A stretch of 64,000 nt of DNA from Natrinema sp. SYSU A 869 (GCF_019879105.1 NZ_CP082249.1:3162001-3226000), one strand, 5' to 3'. Counted from the first letter of the stretch, positions 26,599 through 37,202 are shown. Made by a program: numbers and translations. Notes: generated by a model from the letters alone, not told the origin.

Positions 26599-27871
26599 GG
26601 CCGACGACCTGCCTACGGACGCCGGTTCGCGGCGTCGGACGCGCTGGCGAGGGGTCGTCGGACTGACTTTCTCCAGGTGGTGGCAACGCGCGACGCGAAC
26701 AACGACGGGCCGAATCGCGTCGACAATCGCTGCCGTCGCACTGACGATAGCGCTTCTGGTCGTCGTGACGGGCGTCGCGCTGGCGCTCGCCGACGGTGGC
26801 GTGGCGAACAAGGACGACGCGGACGTCCGGATCACGCCCGAGGAGAGCGGGACGCTGTCGTCCGTCGACGGCGTCGAGGGGCCGCGGCTCGGTGCGACCA
26901 ACGAGCGGGCCGCGACGATCCGCTCGCGGGACGGCGTCGAGCACGCCTCGCCGGTGTTGGTCGAGACGGCGCGACTCGAGTCGACGGACGGCGATCCCCG
27001 TCCCGTCCGGCTGATCGGTATCGTGCCGGACGAGGAGTCGCGGACCGTCGCGGGGCTGTCGACGACGGCCCTCGAGTCGGGAGATCCCCACTACGCGAAC
27101 GGGAGCTACGACGGGCCGCGAAACGGGGAGATCGTCCTCTCTCCGACCGCCGCGGAGCGACTCGATGCCACCGCGGGCGACGAACTCTCCGTCTCGATGG
27201 GCGGCACGGAACGGGCCAGCGAAGCGAACCCCTCGGTGACGGTGGCGGCCGTCGCGGACGAGGGGGCGGGCGGTGGCGGTGCCCCGATCGCGCTGGTTCA
27301 CCTGAGCGAACTCCAGTCGTTCTCGGGCGCCGACAACGGCGAACTCGCCGATCGGCTGCTGCTCTGGGGCGATTCCGAGGCGGCGCAGTTGGCTGCCGCC
27401 GACACCTACCCCGCCGCGGCGGTCGAGGTGGCTGGTGGCACCGATCCGTCGACGCTGTTCGAAGACGGCCTGGCGTTCGCGACGAGCGTGATCGCGCTGC
27501 TGGTCGGCGTGACCATCTGTGCGTCGTTCGTCGCGACGACCATGGGAATGACTGTCGACGAGGACCGGCGCACCCTCGCCGTCCTCGAGTCGGTCGGCTT
27601 CCCAACTCACAGCCGGCTCGCCATCGTTGTGGTGTCGACAGGGATCACGACGCTGGTGGGATCGATCGTCGGTATCGGACTCGGCATGGCCGGGATCGTC
27701 GCCGTCAACGCCGTCGCCGGTGCGACCGTCGCACCGGGCGCGGTCGCCCACTTCCACCCGGTGTTCGTCCCGTACGCGATCGTCGTCGCTCTCGTCGCGG
27801 GGCTGGTCGCCGTTCCCTACCCGCTGGCCGTGGCCGCGCGAACGTCCGTCCTCGAGGAGGTGGGCCGATAA
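26588..27871 (+). CDS. FtsX/MacB-like ABC permease 1
   Basis: 427 aa from the ATG at 26588. One N-terminal helix (IASTIAAVALTIALLVVVTG, near residue 45) is followed by a large extracellular domain (about 70-290). Three C-terminal helices follow (FATSVIALLVGVTICASF, IVVVSTGITTLVGSIVGIGL, YAIVVALVAGLVAVPYPLA). The motif TLAVLESVGFPTHSRLAIVV is typical of FtsX permeases. It overlaps the ATPase upstream and the second permease downstream (TAATG), so this is one operon. Confidence 0.92.
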   Translation: MSDEADDLPTDAGSRRRTRWRGVVGLTFSRWWQRATRTTTGRIASTIAAVALTIALLVVVTGVALALADGGVANKDDADVRITPEESGTLSSVDGVEGPRLGATNERAATIRSRDGVEHASPVLVETARLESTDGDPRPVRLIGIVPDEESRTVAGLSTTALESGDPHYANGSYDGPRNGEIVLSPTAAERLDATAGDELSVSMGGTERASEANPSVTVAAVADEGAGGGGAPIALVHLSELQSFSGADNGELADRLLLWGDSEAAQLAAADTYPAAAVEVAGGTDPSTLFEDGLAFATSVIALLVGVTICASFVATTMGMTVDEDRRTLAVLESVGFPTHSRLAIVVVSTGITTLVGSIVGIGLGMAGIVAVNAVAGATVAPGAVAHFHPVFVPYAIVVALVAGLVAVPYPLAVAARTSVLEEVGR

Positions 27872-29100
27872 TGCTGGGACGAGCGATCGTCAGAACCCGC
27901 GCCGTCGTCGGGCTTGCAGTCGCACAGCTCCGTCGGTCACCCGGTCGAACGGTCCTGACAGTCCTCGCGGTCATGCTGGCCGTGCTCTCGGTGACGGTGC
28001 TCGCGAGCCTCGGCGTCGGCGTCGTCGAGAAGGGTGAGAAGGGACTGGATCGGGCCAACCGGGACATCTGGGTCTCGAGCGATCCGGTCGATCCGGCTGC
28101 GAGCGGCACCGAGAACCCGATCGTGGGCTCCCACGGGATGGCTGCCGAAATGACTGCTCGGGACGACATCCGGACCGCCTCTCCGATCGCGATGTACGAC
28201 GTCTATATCGGAACGAACGCCTCGGAGCTGGAACGCAGGCCCGCGGTCGGTGTCCAGCAGACCCACGAGGGGTTCGATTTCCGAACGGGGAGCGGGTTCG
28301 AGGTCGACGAGGAGGCCGCCGCGGGTCCTCCGCCCGAGGAGCCGACGACCAACGAGATCGTAATCGATCCACGCGTCGCCGACGCAATGAACGTCTCCGT
28401 CGGCGACACGATCTATGTCGGGACGAGCAGGCAGACGGCCGAGGCCCACGAGTTCACCGTCGTCGGGACCGCCGGCTACTACTCGCAGTATCTGAGCTCG
28501 CCCACGGTGACGATGCCACTGGGGGACGTACAGGCTGTCGCCGGCACGTCGGGAACCGATCGGGCAACGTTCATCACCGCGGACGTGGCGGACGACGCCA
28601 ACCGAGATGCCGTCGCGAGCGACCTCAGTGAGGAGTACCCCGAGTACGACGTGCGAACCAGCGACGAACAGGTCGAGTCGATGATCGAAGAGCGGACGAT
28701 CGTCCTCGCGAGCGGCGCGACGCTGGTCGGCCTCGCCATCGTCGGCGGCGTCGTCCTGACGGCGAACCTGTTCGCGCTCGTGGCCCATCAGCAGCGCGAG
28801 CAACTCGCAGCACTCCGTGCGATCGGCCTGTCCCGGCGAGTCCTCGCCGGCACGATCGGCGCACAGGGGCTCGTTATCGGCCTGGTCGGTGGACTTGCCG
28901 GCCTCGCGGCGACGCCGCTGGCCGTGCTCGGACTGAACCGGTTCTCGGCCTCAGTGCTTGGCTTCGAGAACCTCTTGCAGACACCGCTCGAGGTCTATCT
29001 CGGCGGCTTTGCGCTCGCACTCGTCGTCGGCACGGTCGTCGCGATCGTCGCTGGCTGGCGAGCGGGCCGCTACGCCCGCATCGAACACCTCGAGGCCTGA
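27871..29100 (+). CDS. FtsX/MacB-like ABC permease 2
   Basis: 409 aa. The same topology as its neighbour: an N-terminal helix (TVLTVLAVMLAVLSVTVLAS), an extracellular domain with NEIVIDPRVADAMNVSVGDTIYVG, and three C-terminal helices with EQLAALRAIGLSRRVLAGTIG. The start overlaps the previous stop by one base. Two different permeases with one ATPase suggest a heterodimeric membrane part. Confidence 0.92.
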   Translation: MLGRAIVRTRAVVGLAVAQLRRSPGRTVLTVLAVMLAVLSVTVLASLGVGVVEKGEKGLDRANRDIWVSSDPVDPAASGTENPIVGSHGMAAEMTARDDIRTASPIAMYDVYIGTNASELERRPAVGVQQTHEGFDFRTGSGFEVDEEAAAGPPPEEPTTNEIVIDPRVADAMNVSVGDTIYVGTSRQTAEAHEFTVVGTAGYYSQYLSSPTVTMPLGDVQAVAGTSGTDRATFITADVADDANRDAVASDLSEEYPEYDVRTSDEQVESMIEERTIVLASGATLVGLAIVGGVVLTANLFALVAHQQREQLAALRAIGLSRRVLAGTIGAQGLVIGLVGGLAGLAATPLAVLGLNRFSASVLGFENLLQTPLEVYLGGFALALVVGTVVAIVAGWRAGRYARIEHLEA

Positions 29101-29185
29101 CCGCCAACCAGTCGCCTCGGGGTTGGGATCGGTGCCGGCTTTCGCACCCCGAACCCACTTGCCGGTTGCACCCGTATATGTCGTG

Positions 29186-29821
29186 ATGCAACTTCGAACA
29201 CCCGCCCGCGAGCGATCAACCGCGGTGTCCGGATCGGGATCGACAGCTGTCGCCTCGCGTAGGAGACGGTTCGGCAGACACCTCCTCACTGCGGCCGGCC
29301 TGCTCGCGTTCACCTACGCCGCGTTGCGAGTACTGGGCTCGCGGGACGACGTGCCCGTCCAGTCCGTCGACGAAGTTCGGGACAATCTGGACGACGCCGT
29401 TCCCGACGACATCCAGAGCCGAGCCGTGGACGCCGTTCCGGGCGATCGCTCGATCGACACGATTCGGAATCGAGCCGGTGGCACCGTCCCCGACGATATT
29501 ACGCAGATATCCATCGACGGACCGCGAAGCGATGAATCGGAACGCGAGCCCGATATCGAGTCGCCGACGGAGACGGACGAACCCGATGGCGATGTGATCG
29601 ACGAAACGGAGACGAACGCCGACTACACCGACGAGCGCTCGGACGAGGAGATCGCCGAGCGTGCCGAGCCCGACGTGCAGGGCGAACCGGCGGAGCCGGG
29701 CGAGATGGCGGTCGACGAAGACGTCGCTGAGGACCTCGTCGACACCGATATCGACACCGACGCGGACTCCAAGGACGAGACTACCGACTCCGAGAGTGAG
29801 AGCGACGACTTTGCGGAGTGA
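29186..29821 (+). CDS. Acidic single-pass membrane protein, unknown function
   Basis: 211 aa from the ATG at 29186. A basic N-terminus (RRRRFGRH) precedes one hydrophobic segment (LLTAAGLLAFTYAALRVLG, about 33-51). The remaining 160 residues are very acidic and low in complexity (Asp/Glu/Thr/Ser repeats), so a disordered tail is likely. It follows the ABC operon by 85 bases and may be transcribed separately. No family is recognised. Confidence 0.7.
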   Translation: MQLRTPARERSTAVSGSGSTAVASRRRRFGRHLLTAAGLLAFTYAALRVLGSRDDVPVQSVDEVRDNLDDAVPDDIQSRAVDAVPGDRSIDTIRNRAGGTVPDDITQISIDGPRSDESEREPDIESPTETDEPDGDVIDETETNADYTDERSDEEIAERAEPDVQGEPAEPGEMAVDEDVAEDLVDTDIDTDADSKDETTDSESESDDFAE

Positions 29822-29940
29822 ACCGACCCTCGGCCGCCGCGTCGGTCGATTGCCGTGATCGCCGACGCCGACTCGAGCGATCCCCATCGAATTCACCGGA
29901 AACGTGGCCCTTATCCGGCGTTCGATCCTAGCGCGTTTCG

Positions 29941-32780
29941 ATGACTGACGGGGACGTCGCGGCGTTTACGCACCTCGGAACGACGGTTCGCGGGGCGCTC
30001 TCCGAGCGCGGGTTTTCCCGGCCGACGGCACCACAGCGACTGGCGATTCCGCCGCTGTCGGCCGGTGAGAACACGCTCGTGATCGCGCCCACCGGGAGTG
30101 GCAAGACCGAGACGGCGATGTTACCCGTCTTCGACCATCTCGTGGCAGGTGAGGGCCCGCCGGAGGGGTTCGGCGCGCTATACATTACCCCGCTGCGAGC
30201 GCTCAATCGCGACATGCGCGAGCGCCTCGAGTGGTGGGGTGAGTACTTAGATCTCGAGGTCGACGTCCGCCACGGTGATACGACCCAGTATCAGCGCGGC
30301 AAACAGGCCGAAGACCCGCCGGACGTGCTGGTCACGACGCCCGAGACCGTCCAGGCGATGCTTACCGGCAAACGGCTGCGCGAGGCTCTGGCGGACGTCT
30401 CCCACGTCGTGATCGACGAGGTCCATGAACTCGCCGCCTCGAAGCGCGGCGCACAGCTCGCGATCGGCCTCGAGCGGCTCCACGACCTCGCGGGGCGGTT
30501 CCAGCGGATCGGCCTCTCGGCGACCGTCGGCGATCCGGGTGAGGTCGGCCAGTTCCTCACGGGCGGTCGACCCTGTGAGATCCGGGAAATCGACGTCGGG
30601 AGCAACGTCGACGTGACGGTCCGCAAGCCTGAGATCACAGCGGAAGACGAGCAGTTAGCGGGCGAACTGATGACCGAAGCCGACACGGCCAGTCACGTCC
30701 GGCTGATTCGGGACCTGGTCGAGACGAACGAGTCGACGCTGATCTTTGTCAACACGCGCCAGACGGCGGAGGCGTTAGGCTCGCGGTTCAAGGAACTCGA
30801 CCTGCCGATCGGCGTCCATCACGGCTCGCTCTCGAAGGAGGCCCGGATCGACGTCGAGGACCGGTTCAAAGCCGGCGACCTCGACGGCCTGCTCTGTACC
30901 TCTTCGATGGAGCTCGGGATCGACGTCGGACAGGTCGATCACGTGATCCAGTATAAGAGCCCGCGGCAGGTCACCCGACTGCTCCAGCGGATCGGCCGCG
31001 CGGGCCACCGTCAGGACGAGGTCTCGAGTGGCACGATCGTCACGACGCGACCGGACGACACGTTCGAGGCGCTGTCGATCGCACGACGAGCCCGCGATGG
31101 CGAGGTCGAGCCGGCAGCGATCCACGAAGGCAGTCTGGACGTGGTCGCGAATCAGTTACCGGCGATCGTCCAGAGCCGCGGAGATACGTACGTCGACGAA
31201 GCCGTCGAGACCGTCACGCGATCGTACCCGTTCCGGAACGTCCCTGAGGCGACTGTCCGCGAAATAATCTCGGAACTGGACCGGAACCGGATCCTCTGGT
31301 TCGACGAGGCCGAAGATCGCATCGAAACTACCGGCGGCACCTGGCAGTACGTTTACGCCAATCTCTCGATGATCCCCGACGAGGAGACCTACGAGGTCCA
31401 CGACATCGCCTCGGGGGCCAGATCGGGACCCTGGACGAGCGGTTCGTCGTCAACTTCGCCCAGCCGGGCGAGGTGTTCATTCAGCGCGGCGAGATGTGGC
31501 GGATCGCCGAAATCGACGACGAGGACGCTCGGGTCAAGGTCAGCCCGATCGAGGACCCCGCCGGCGAGGTGCCGTCGTGGATCGGACAGGAGATCCCGGT
31601 TCCCGCCGCGGTCGCAGGGGAGGTCGGCGAGATCCGCGCCGTCGCGGAGCCCCAGCTTAGTACCGGAGCCGACGCCGCTGCGGTCGGCCGCGAACTCGCC
31701 CATCGCTACCCGTCCGACGAGTACACGCTGACCGAGGCCTGCACGCAACTCAAGGCCCAGATCGATAGCGAGTCGCCGATGCCGACGGCCGATCGACTGG
31801 TGCTCGAGCGACAGGGGCGAACGATCGTGCTCAACGCCCCCTTCGGCCACATGGCCAACGAGACGCTCGGCCGGATCCTCTCTGCACTGCTCGGCCAGCG
31901 TGCGGGCTCGTCCGTCGGGCTCGAGACGGATCCCTACCGGATCGAACTCGAGGTGCCGAACTCGATCGCGACCAGCGAAGTGATCGAGGTGCTCGAGGAG
32001 ACTGACCCCGACCACGTCGAGGCGATCGTCGAACTCGGGCTCAAGCGCTCCGACGCCTTAGCGTTCCGGCTCGCACAGGTCTCCGCGAAGTTCGGTGCGC
32101 TCAAGCGCTGGCAGAGCAATGGGTCGGGACGGATCTCGAACGACCGGTTGCTCTCGGCGCTCGAGGACACGCCGATGTACGAGGAGGCGATTCGGGAGGT
32201 GTTCCACGAGGACCTCGATATCGAGCGCGCGAGTGCGGTGCTCGAGGGGCTCCAGTCGGGCGAGCTTGAGCTGGTGACCCACCGCGGGCGGACGCCGATC
32301 GGGCTGGGCGGTCGCTCGTCGGGAGGCAAGGAACTACTCGCGCCGGAAAATGCCGACGCGAGCGTCATCAAGACGGTCAAGGAGCGGATACAGGACGACC
32401 GCGTCATCCTGCTGTGTACCCACTGTAAGGAGTGGAAGGTGAAGACGGTGGTCAAGCGGGTGCCCGACCAGCCCGAGTGTCCCGAGTGCGGGTCGACCCG
32501 GGTCGCCTCCCTGAACCCATGGGCCGACGAGGTCGTGCAGGCGGTCCGATCTCAGGAGAAAGACGAGGAGCAACAGCAGATGACCGAACGCGCGTTCCGA
32601 GCCGCGAGTCTCGTCCAGAGCCACGGGAAGCAGGCCGTGATCGCCATGGCCGCCCGCGGGGTCGGTCCCCACAACGCCGCCCGGATCATCAACAAGCTCC
32701 GGGAGGACGAAGCCGAGTTCTACCGTGATATCCTCTCGAAAGAGCGAGAGTACGCGCGGACCCAGTCGTTCTGGGACTGA
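29941..32780 (+). pseudogene. lhr: Lhr-type large DNA helicase, frameshifted at 31413-31417
   Basis: About 946 codons in all. The first frame (from 29941) has the SF2 motifs VIAPTGSGKTETAM, VTTPETVQ, VVIDEVHELA (DEVH box), RIGLSATVGD, then ESTLIFVNTRQTAE and LLQRIGRAGHRQ. It continues well to EVHDIASG at about 31415. Adding one G to the ggggg run at 31413-31417 joins GQIGTLDERFVVNFAQPGEV and runs in the second frame to 32780. The late part holds a zinc-binding cluster (LLCTHC, ECPECGS). Lhr helicases unwind DNA/RNA hybrids in repair. A homopolymer miscall is as likely as real inactivation. Confidence 0.85.
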
Positions 32781-32783
32781 TGC

Positions 32784-33420
32784 ACCGAGGCCGTCGCCGA
32801 ACTCGAAGCCTCGAACGAACGCCTCGAGCAGTTCGCCTACGCCGCGTCTCACGACCTCCAAGAGCCCCTGCGGATGGTCTCGAGTTACCTGCAACTCATC
32901 GAGAGCCAGTACGCAGACGAACTCGATGCGGACGGCCGGGAGTTCATCGACTACGCCGTCGACGGCGCGGACCGCATGCGCGACATGATTGACGGCCTCC
33001 TCGAGTACTCCTGGATCGACTCGCAGGGCGATCCGTTCGAACCCGTCTCAACGCCGTCCTCGAGGACGTCCTGACTGATCTGCAGGTGATGATCGAGGGG
33101 GCCGACGCCGAGATTACTGCCGAGTCATTGCTCGAGATCCAGGGCGACCCGCCGCGAGTGCACATCGATGCCGAGCGCAACGGCAAGAACTGGGAGATCT
33201 CGGTCGCGGACGAGGGGATCGGTATCGATCCTGACGATCAGGAGCGCTGTTCCGCGTGTTCTAGCGACTGCACAACCGCGAGGAGTACGACGGAACTGGC
33301 ATTGGGCTCGCGCTCTGTTGCCGCATCCTCGAGAGCCACGACGGCCGCATTCAGGTTGACTCTGAACCCGGTGAGGGATCGACGTTCACCGTCACGATCC
33401 CGGCCGACGGCTCGCGGTAA
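32784..33420 (+). pseudogene. Degraded phytochrome-class histidine kinase, C-terminal part
   Basis: Starts right after the lhr stop without any N-terminal sensor domain. The phospho-acceptor helix is clear (RLEQFAYAASHDLQEPLRMV, with His). The DGADRMRDMIDGLLEYS helix follows. A frameshift near 33050 moves coding to the frame LEDVLTDLQVMIEGADAEI. The N-box segment is deleted (ESLLEIQGDPPRVHI). A further shift and a TAG near 33264 interrupt the G1 box after SVADEGIGIDPDDQ. The end ([23 protein letters not shown]) is again recognisable up to the TAA at 33418. Several lesions make this a real pseudogene. Confidence 0.85.
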
Positions 33421-33458
33421 CGCAGTCGACGGCTCGAACGGCGGGACGAGGCCGCCGG

Positions 33459-34693
33459 TCAGCGAACGACCGCGTCTTCGACGTCCGCCGGAAGGATCAC
33501 CTCGAGTTCGCCGGCCGATTCGAGCTCGTCGAGATGACCGACCGTCTCCTCGAGTACCGACTCGGCGTCGTCATCGAGTTCACCGAAGGCAAGCGACGTG
33601 ACGCCGCCCATTTCGGCGGTGAGTTCGAGTATCGAACGCGCCTCGTTGGCGTCGAGACCGGTAACCCGCGAGCAGAGGTGCGGGTTCGTGGCGGCCCCCT
33701 GGGACGGATAGCGACCGGCGAACGCGAGGTCGTGGTGCGTCGTGACGGCCTCGAGCACGTCCCCGTCGTACCGACCGTACGGGTACGAGAAGTACTGTGC
33801 GCCCTCTTCGAACCCTCGTCCTCGAGCCACTCCACGGCGTCGCCGACTTCCGTCTCGGGGTCGCGATCCGCCGAGAGATTGGTGAGGTCGGCCCCGTGTG
33901 CCGAGTGACTCCCGATCGTCCACCCAGCGTCGGCGAGTGCCGTCAGCTGATCGCGAACGAGGTGGTCGCCCTCGTCGCCGTCGTCATCGCGGATCCGACC
34001 CGTCATAATGAACGATACTGCGGGATAGTCGTATTCCTCGAGGATCGGCAGTGCACGCGTATAGTCCGATTCGTAGCCGCCATCGAACTGGAGCATGACC
34101 TGTCCGGTCTCCGGCGCGTCGACGAATTGGAGGTCGTCGACCCACACCGACCCTTTGTCATCCTCGCCCGTCCAGCGGAGGAGTTGGATTTCGCTCACGG
34201 CACTGAGATCCGGGTCGCCGTCGATATCGCTGATCCCGAAGTTACACTGCACGAGCGGCGTTCCGGCGTGCGTTCGCTGTCGGAACTCGAGCCGGTCGCC
34301 GTCCTCGTCGATCACCTGGACGACGACATCGGCCTCCTCCTCCGTCGCCATCGCGAGCCCCGGTCGGGTCCCCGAGAGATCGCGGGGCTCGGACAGTTCC
34401 CGAACAATTCTGACCTGATCGTCTCCGTCCTCTGCCTCGAGTCTCGCGGATTGGGACCCGGTATACGATCGATCGGCATCCGCCGAGAGGGAACCAATCC
34501 GTTCTTCCCACTCGTCGAGGTTCTCGAAGTCGTCGAACGCGTTGGCTCTCGCCCCGTCGCCCGACTCAGCTTCGTCGTCGGTTCCGGCCTCGCTGCTCCC
34601 GTTCTCCGGGGACTCGTCCTCTGCCTCTTCGGTGCTCGAACAGCCCGCGAGCACGGCCGCCGCGGCAACGCCGAGATATGTTCGTCGTTTCAT
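33459..34693 (-). pseudogene. Polysaccharide deacetylase-type lipoprotein, frameshifted near 33814
   Basis: About 411 codons. The start MKRRTYLGVAAAAVLAGC gives a twin-Arg-like signal with lipobox Cys. Residues 20-45 are an acidic linker, about 50-190 a carbohydrate-binding-like beta domain, and from about 200 the NodB-like deacetylase fold (GQVMLQFDGGYESDYTRAL, IGSHSAHGADLTNLS). One G missing in the G run complementary to 33813-33815 breaks the frame after AVEWLEDEG. The other frame then continues FEEGAQYFSYPYGRYDGDVL to the stop at 33459. It would remove acetyl groups from a surface glycan. The lesion looks like a homopolymer error. Confidence 0.8.
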
Positions 34694-35086
34694 CGCTGGC
34701 GACCGCTTGCGACACGAAGAGGCCCATTGTTATTCTCGGCCACCAACGGTATCTTCGAATATGTAGCGACGGGAAAACGCAGAGAGGGACGAACGCTCCG
34801 CGGTGACAAACGATCACCCTGTGACGACGGTTCGGTCGAATCGAACCCCGTTACCTATCGTCCATCGCCTTCCAGAACGTCTGTTACGGGTGTATGGCCT
34901 CTCTATCGCGACAGTACGTCCAGCCTATCCCCATTCCAGCCGCCTAGCGAGCGATTGCCACTGAGTGCGGTCATCGTCAAACCGTATTCCGCGCTCACTG
35001 GATCGTTCGATACGCGAGCGGCTCCGAGTGACCGTCCGAGTGATCGATCCGTAACGGCCATACGATTCGATCCCGTCAATTCGTCC
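34694..35086. other. Intergenic region, nothing recognised
   Basis: 393 bases between the divergent deacetylase and decarboxylase genes. It should contain both promoters. No gene, repeat or strong operator stands out. Confidence 0.5.
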
Positions 35087-35884
35087 ATGAACTTCGCGCC
35101 GGGGGCCTGGAAGTATGCTATCCTTCCGCTGCTCGCTGCCCCGTTTGCCATCATTATCAGCGTCACCGCGAGCCTCGTCGCCCTCGCAGTCGGCGCCGCC
35201 ACCCTCGCCTTCTTTCGCGACCCCGAACGCTCCCCGCCGCCGACGGGCGTCGTCTCGCCGGCCGATGGAAACGTCTCCGTCCTCCGCGAGGAGGGCAACC
35301 GGGTCCGGCTCGGTGTCTTCATGAACGTCTGGCACGTCCACGTCGTCCGCGCCCCCTTCGCCGGCCGCGTCACCGACGTCGAACACGTCTCCGGCGCGAA
35401 CCGACCCGCATTCTCGAAGGAGTCCGACCGCAACGAACGCGTCCACGTCCGCCTCGAGACCGAGTCTCCCAATCTCCCATCAGACGGAGACGAGGCAGCG
35501 ACGATCGCGGACGACGGCGGGGAACCGGTCGCAACGGACAGCGAGACGAGGACCGCGGACGAGACCCCGACTGCACACCCCGACGAACCGGACTCGGACG
35601 CCGAAGTAACACTGATCGCCGGCGCGTTCGCCCGCCGCATCCATCCCTACGCCGAACGTGGCGACGACATCGATCGCGGCGACCGTATCGGCCACATCGC
35701 CTTCGGAAGCCGCGTCGACCTCCTCTTTCCGCCCGCAGTCGACCTTGCGGACATCGCCGTCGATATCGGTGACTCGATGACCGCCGGGGAGACCGTAGTG
35801 CTCGAGTCTTCGGCCGAGGACCTCTCCAGTACGTTCGATATCGAAACCGACGGCGGGCCCGATGTCGACGACCGAAACGAGTAG
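35087..35884 (+). CDS. Archaetidylserine decarboxylase proenzyme (phosphatidylserine decarboxylase family)
   Basis: 265 aa from the ATG at 35087. An N-terminal membrane hairpin (AILPLLAAPFAIIISVTASL and following), then FFRDPERSPPPTGVVSPADG, FMNVWHVHVVRAPFAGRV and the self-cleavage segment HIAFGSRVDLLFP. There Gly-Ser is cut to make the pyruvoyl group. It converts archaetidylserine to archaetidylethanolamine. In haloarchaea the PssA/PssD pair supports ArtA-dependent lipid modification of surface proteins. An acidic insert of about 50 residues (about 120-172) makes it longer than usual family members. Confidence 0.92.
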   Translation: MNFAPGAWKYAILPLLAAPFAIIISVTASLVALAVGAATLAFFRDPERSPPPTGVVSPADGNVSVLREEGNRVRLGVFMNVWHVHVVRAPFAGRVTDVEHVSGANRPAFSKESDRNERVHVRLETESPNLPSDGDEAATIADDGGEPVATDSETRTADETPTAHPDEPDSDAEVTLIAGAFARRIHPYAERGDDIDRGDRIGHIAFGSRVDLLFPPAVDLADIAVDIGDSMTAGETVVLESSAEDLSSTFDIETDGGPDVDDRNE

Positions 35885-35920
35885 TCGAACAGCGCATGGT
35901 CATCGGACCCGCCGGTAGTG

Positions 35921-36331
35921 ATGACGTTTTTACGGTATCGGGCGGCCAAACCGGCCGTGATCGAACTTGACTGGGAGACGGACCGTACCGAGGGCGTAAC
36001 GCTAATTTCGGCGACCGTTGCGAACGCCCTGACGACGCCTCAACTCGTCCGTATCGAAAGTCGCATCGACGGTCCACTCTGGTCCCCGGACCGCGAACAG
36101 CATCCGGCCCCCGAGTGGACTGACGGGCGCTGGGAAGGTGTTGTCAAGCCCACACAATGTCGCGGCGTCGGCTTCGCGAGTCCGTCAGTACCGTCCGACC
36201 CCGCGGATCCGCCGCTCGAAGTGACCGAGACACGCCGCGTTTCGAGCGACCAGTCCGCGGCGACGACTGACGTACTCGCGTCACTGCCCAACTGGCGACC
36301 GACGCTCAACATCCTCGGACGGCAGCGATGA
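35921..36331 (+). CDS. Haloarchaeal protein of the MinD-like locus (DUF7857-like)
   Basis: 136 aa from the ATG at 35921. The core reads VIELDWETDRTEGVTLISAT, then TTPQLVRIESRIDGPLW and DGRWEGVV, an immunoglobulin-like beta pattern. It ends with an overlap (ATGA) into the MinD-like gene. I recall this pairing from other haloarchaea, where both stand near small DUF proteins and type IV pilus-like genes, but the exact DUF number is from memory. Function unknown. Confidence 0.75.
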   Translation: MTFLRYRAAKPAVIELDWETDRTEGVTLISATVANALTTPQLVRIESRIDGPLWSPDREQHPAPEWTDGRWEGVVKPTQCRGVGFASPSVPSDPADPPLEVTETRRVSSDQSAATTDVLASLPNWRPTLNILGRQR

Positions 36332-37057
36332 TCGTCGCCGTCAGTGGTGGGAAAGGCGGCGTCGGCAAATCGACGATCGCCGTAAATCTCGGACACGAAC
36401 TTGACGCAGTCGTCATCGACGGCGACCTCGCGACCCCGGACCTCCCGCGTGGTCACGGGCCGACCCTGCATGACGTACTGGCCGGCCAGGCCGAGCCACT
36501 CGAGGCGATCAACCAGCACGGACCGGTCCGCTTTCTTCCGTCCGGGCGGACGCTCTCTGGTGCCCGCGCGGCGGACCTGACAGCGTTTCTGCGAGTCATC
36601 GAGCGGATCGAGCGGGAGTACGGCCGCGTCGTCATCGACTGCCCCGCCGGGCTGGCACGTGATGTCGGTCGGCAACTCGAGAGCGCACAGTTGACGGTCG
36701 ACGCCGGTCGAGTCAGCACTCGCCGACGCACTGCACACGAGACAGCTCGCGCTCGACCTCGAGACACCGGTCGCAGCGGTTGTTCTCAACAAGACTGGGT
36801 CCGACGCGACCGACGCGATCGCCGAGCAGTGCGACGAATCGACCGGCCGATCCGAGGAGAGCGACGCCGGGGTCGGCGTACCGATACTCGAGCCCGTTCG
36901 AGCGGACGACGATCCGTTCCGCATCGCGGTCGGTGAGCGTGTCGACCACCGTTCGCCGGCAGGCGCTTGCGGCACCGAGAGCACCGTCGCAGTCGGCCGC
37001 ATCGAGGACGAGAGTCTTGCCCTCGAAGGACGTTCGACAGCGACACGCCGACGCTGA
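36328..37057 (+). pseudogene. MinD/ParA-like ATPase, frameshifted and 3'-truncated
   Basis: The start at 36328 gives the deviant Walker A SGGKGGVGKST (residues 6-16), then VVIDGDLATPDLP and the Walker B-like RVVIDCPAGLARDVG. After QLTVDA at about 36706 coding moves to the next frame (one G too many in cgg, 36706-36707): ESALADALHTRQLALDLETP then VAAVVLNKTGSDA. From roughly 36815 the sequence is shared with the better-supported opposite-strand gene. The open frame to the TGA at 37055 is therefore probably a shadow, and the natural MinD C-terminus is missing. Confidence 0.6.
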
Positions 37058-37171
37058 GTCGTCGGTCCGATCGAAGAGGCGGCCGACGCCACGGCCGGCT
37101 CGACCGAAGTAGTCACGCCCGCCGAAATCGTCGATGACCGATCGAATGCGTCCGGTCCCGTCCTGTGACAT
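36713..37171 (-). CDS. Haloarchaeal hypothetical protein, C-terminus probably truncated
   Basis: 152 aa from the ATG at 37169-37171. The N-terminal part is well formed (IRSVIDDFGGRDYFGRAGRG, FEGKTLVLDAADCDGALG, ERIVVRSNGLEYRYADPGVA, then LLGSAGRFVALLGDR) and belongs to a haloarchaeal family I recall beside MinD-like genes. After GDR, at about 36815, the usual continuation is absent and the frame runs antisense through the MinD gene to a chance stop. It appears that a deletion joined the 3' ends of two convergent genes. Confidence 0.55.
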   Translation of the reverse strand: MSQDGTGRIRSVIDDFGGRDYFGRAGRGVGRLFDRTDDSASACRCRTSFEGKTLVLDAADCDGALGAASACRRTVVDTLTDRDAERIVVRSNGLEYRYADPGVALLGSAGRFVALLGDRVGRVGPSLVENNRCDRCLEVERELSRVQCVGEC

Positions 37172-37202
37172 ACCGTTGCTGGCAGCGGCATCCGATTTAA
37201 AC

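Noticed and set aside
26561-27757. 398-codon minus-strand frame across the first MacB-like permease
   Set aside because: Composition (Arg, His, Gly-rich, no hydrophobic or folded segments) is that of an antisense shadow; the plus-strand permease has helices and operon overlap.
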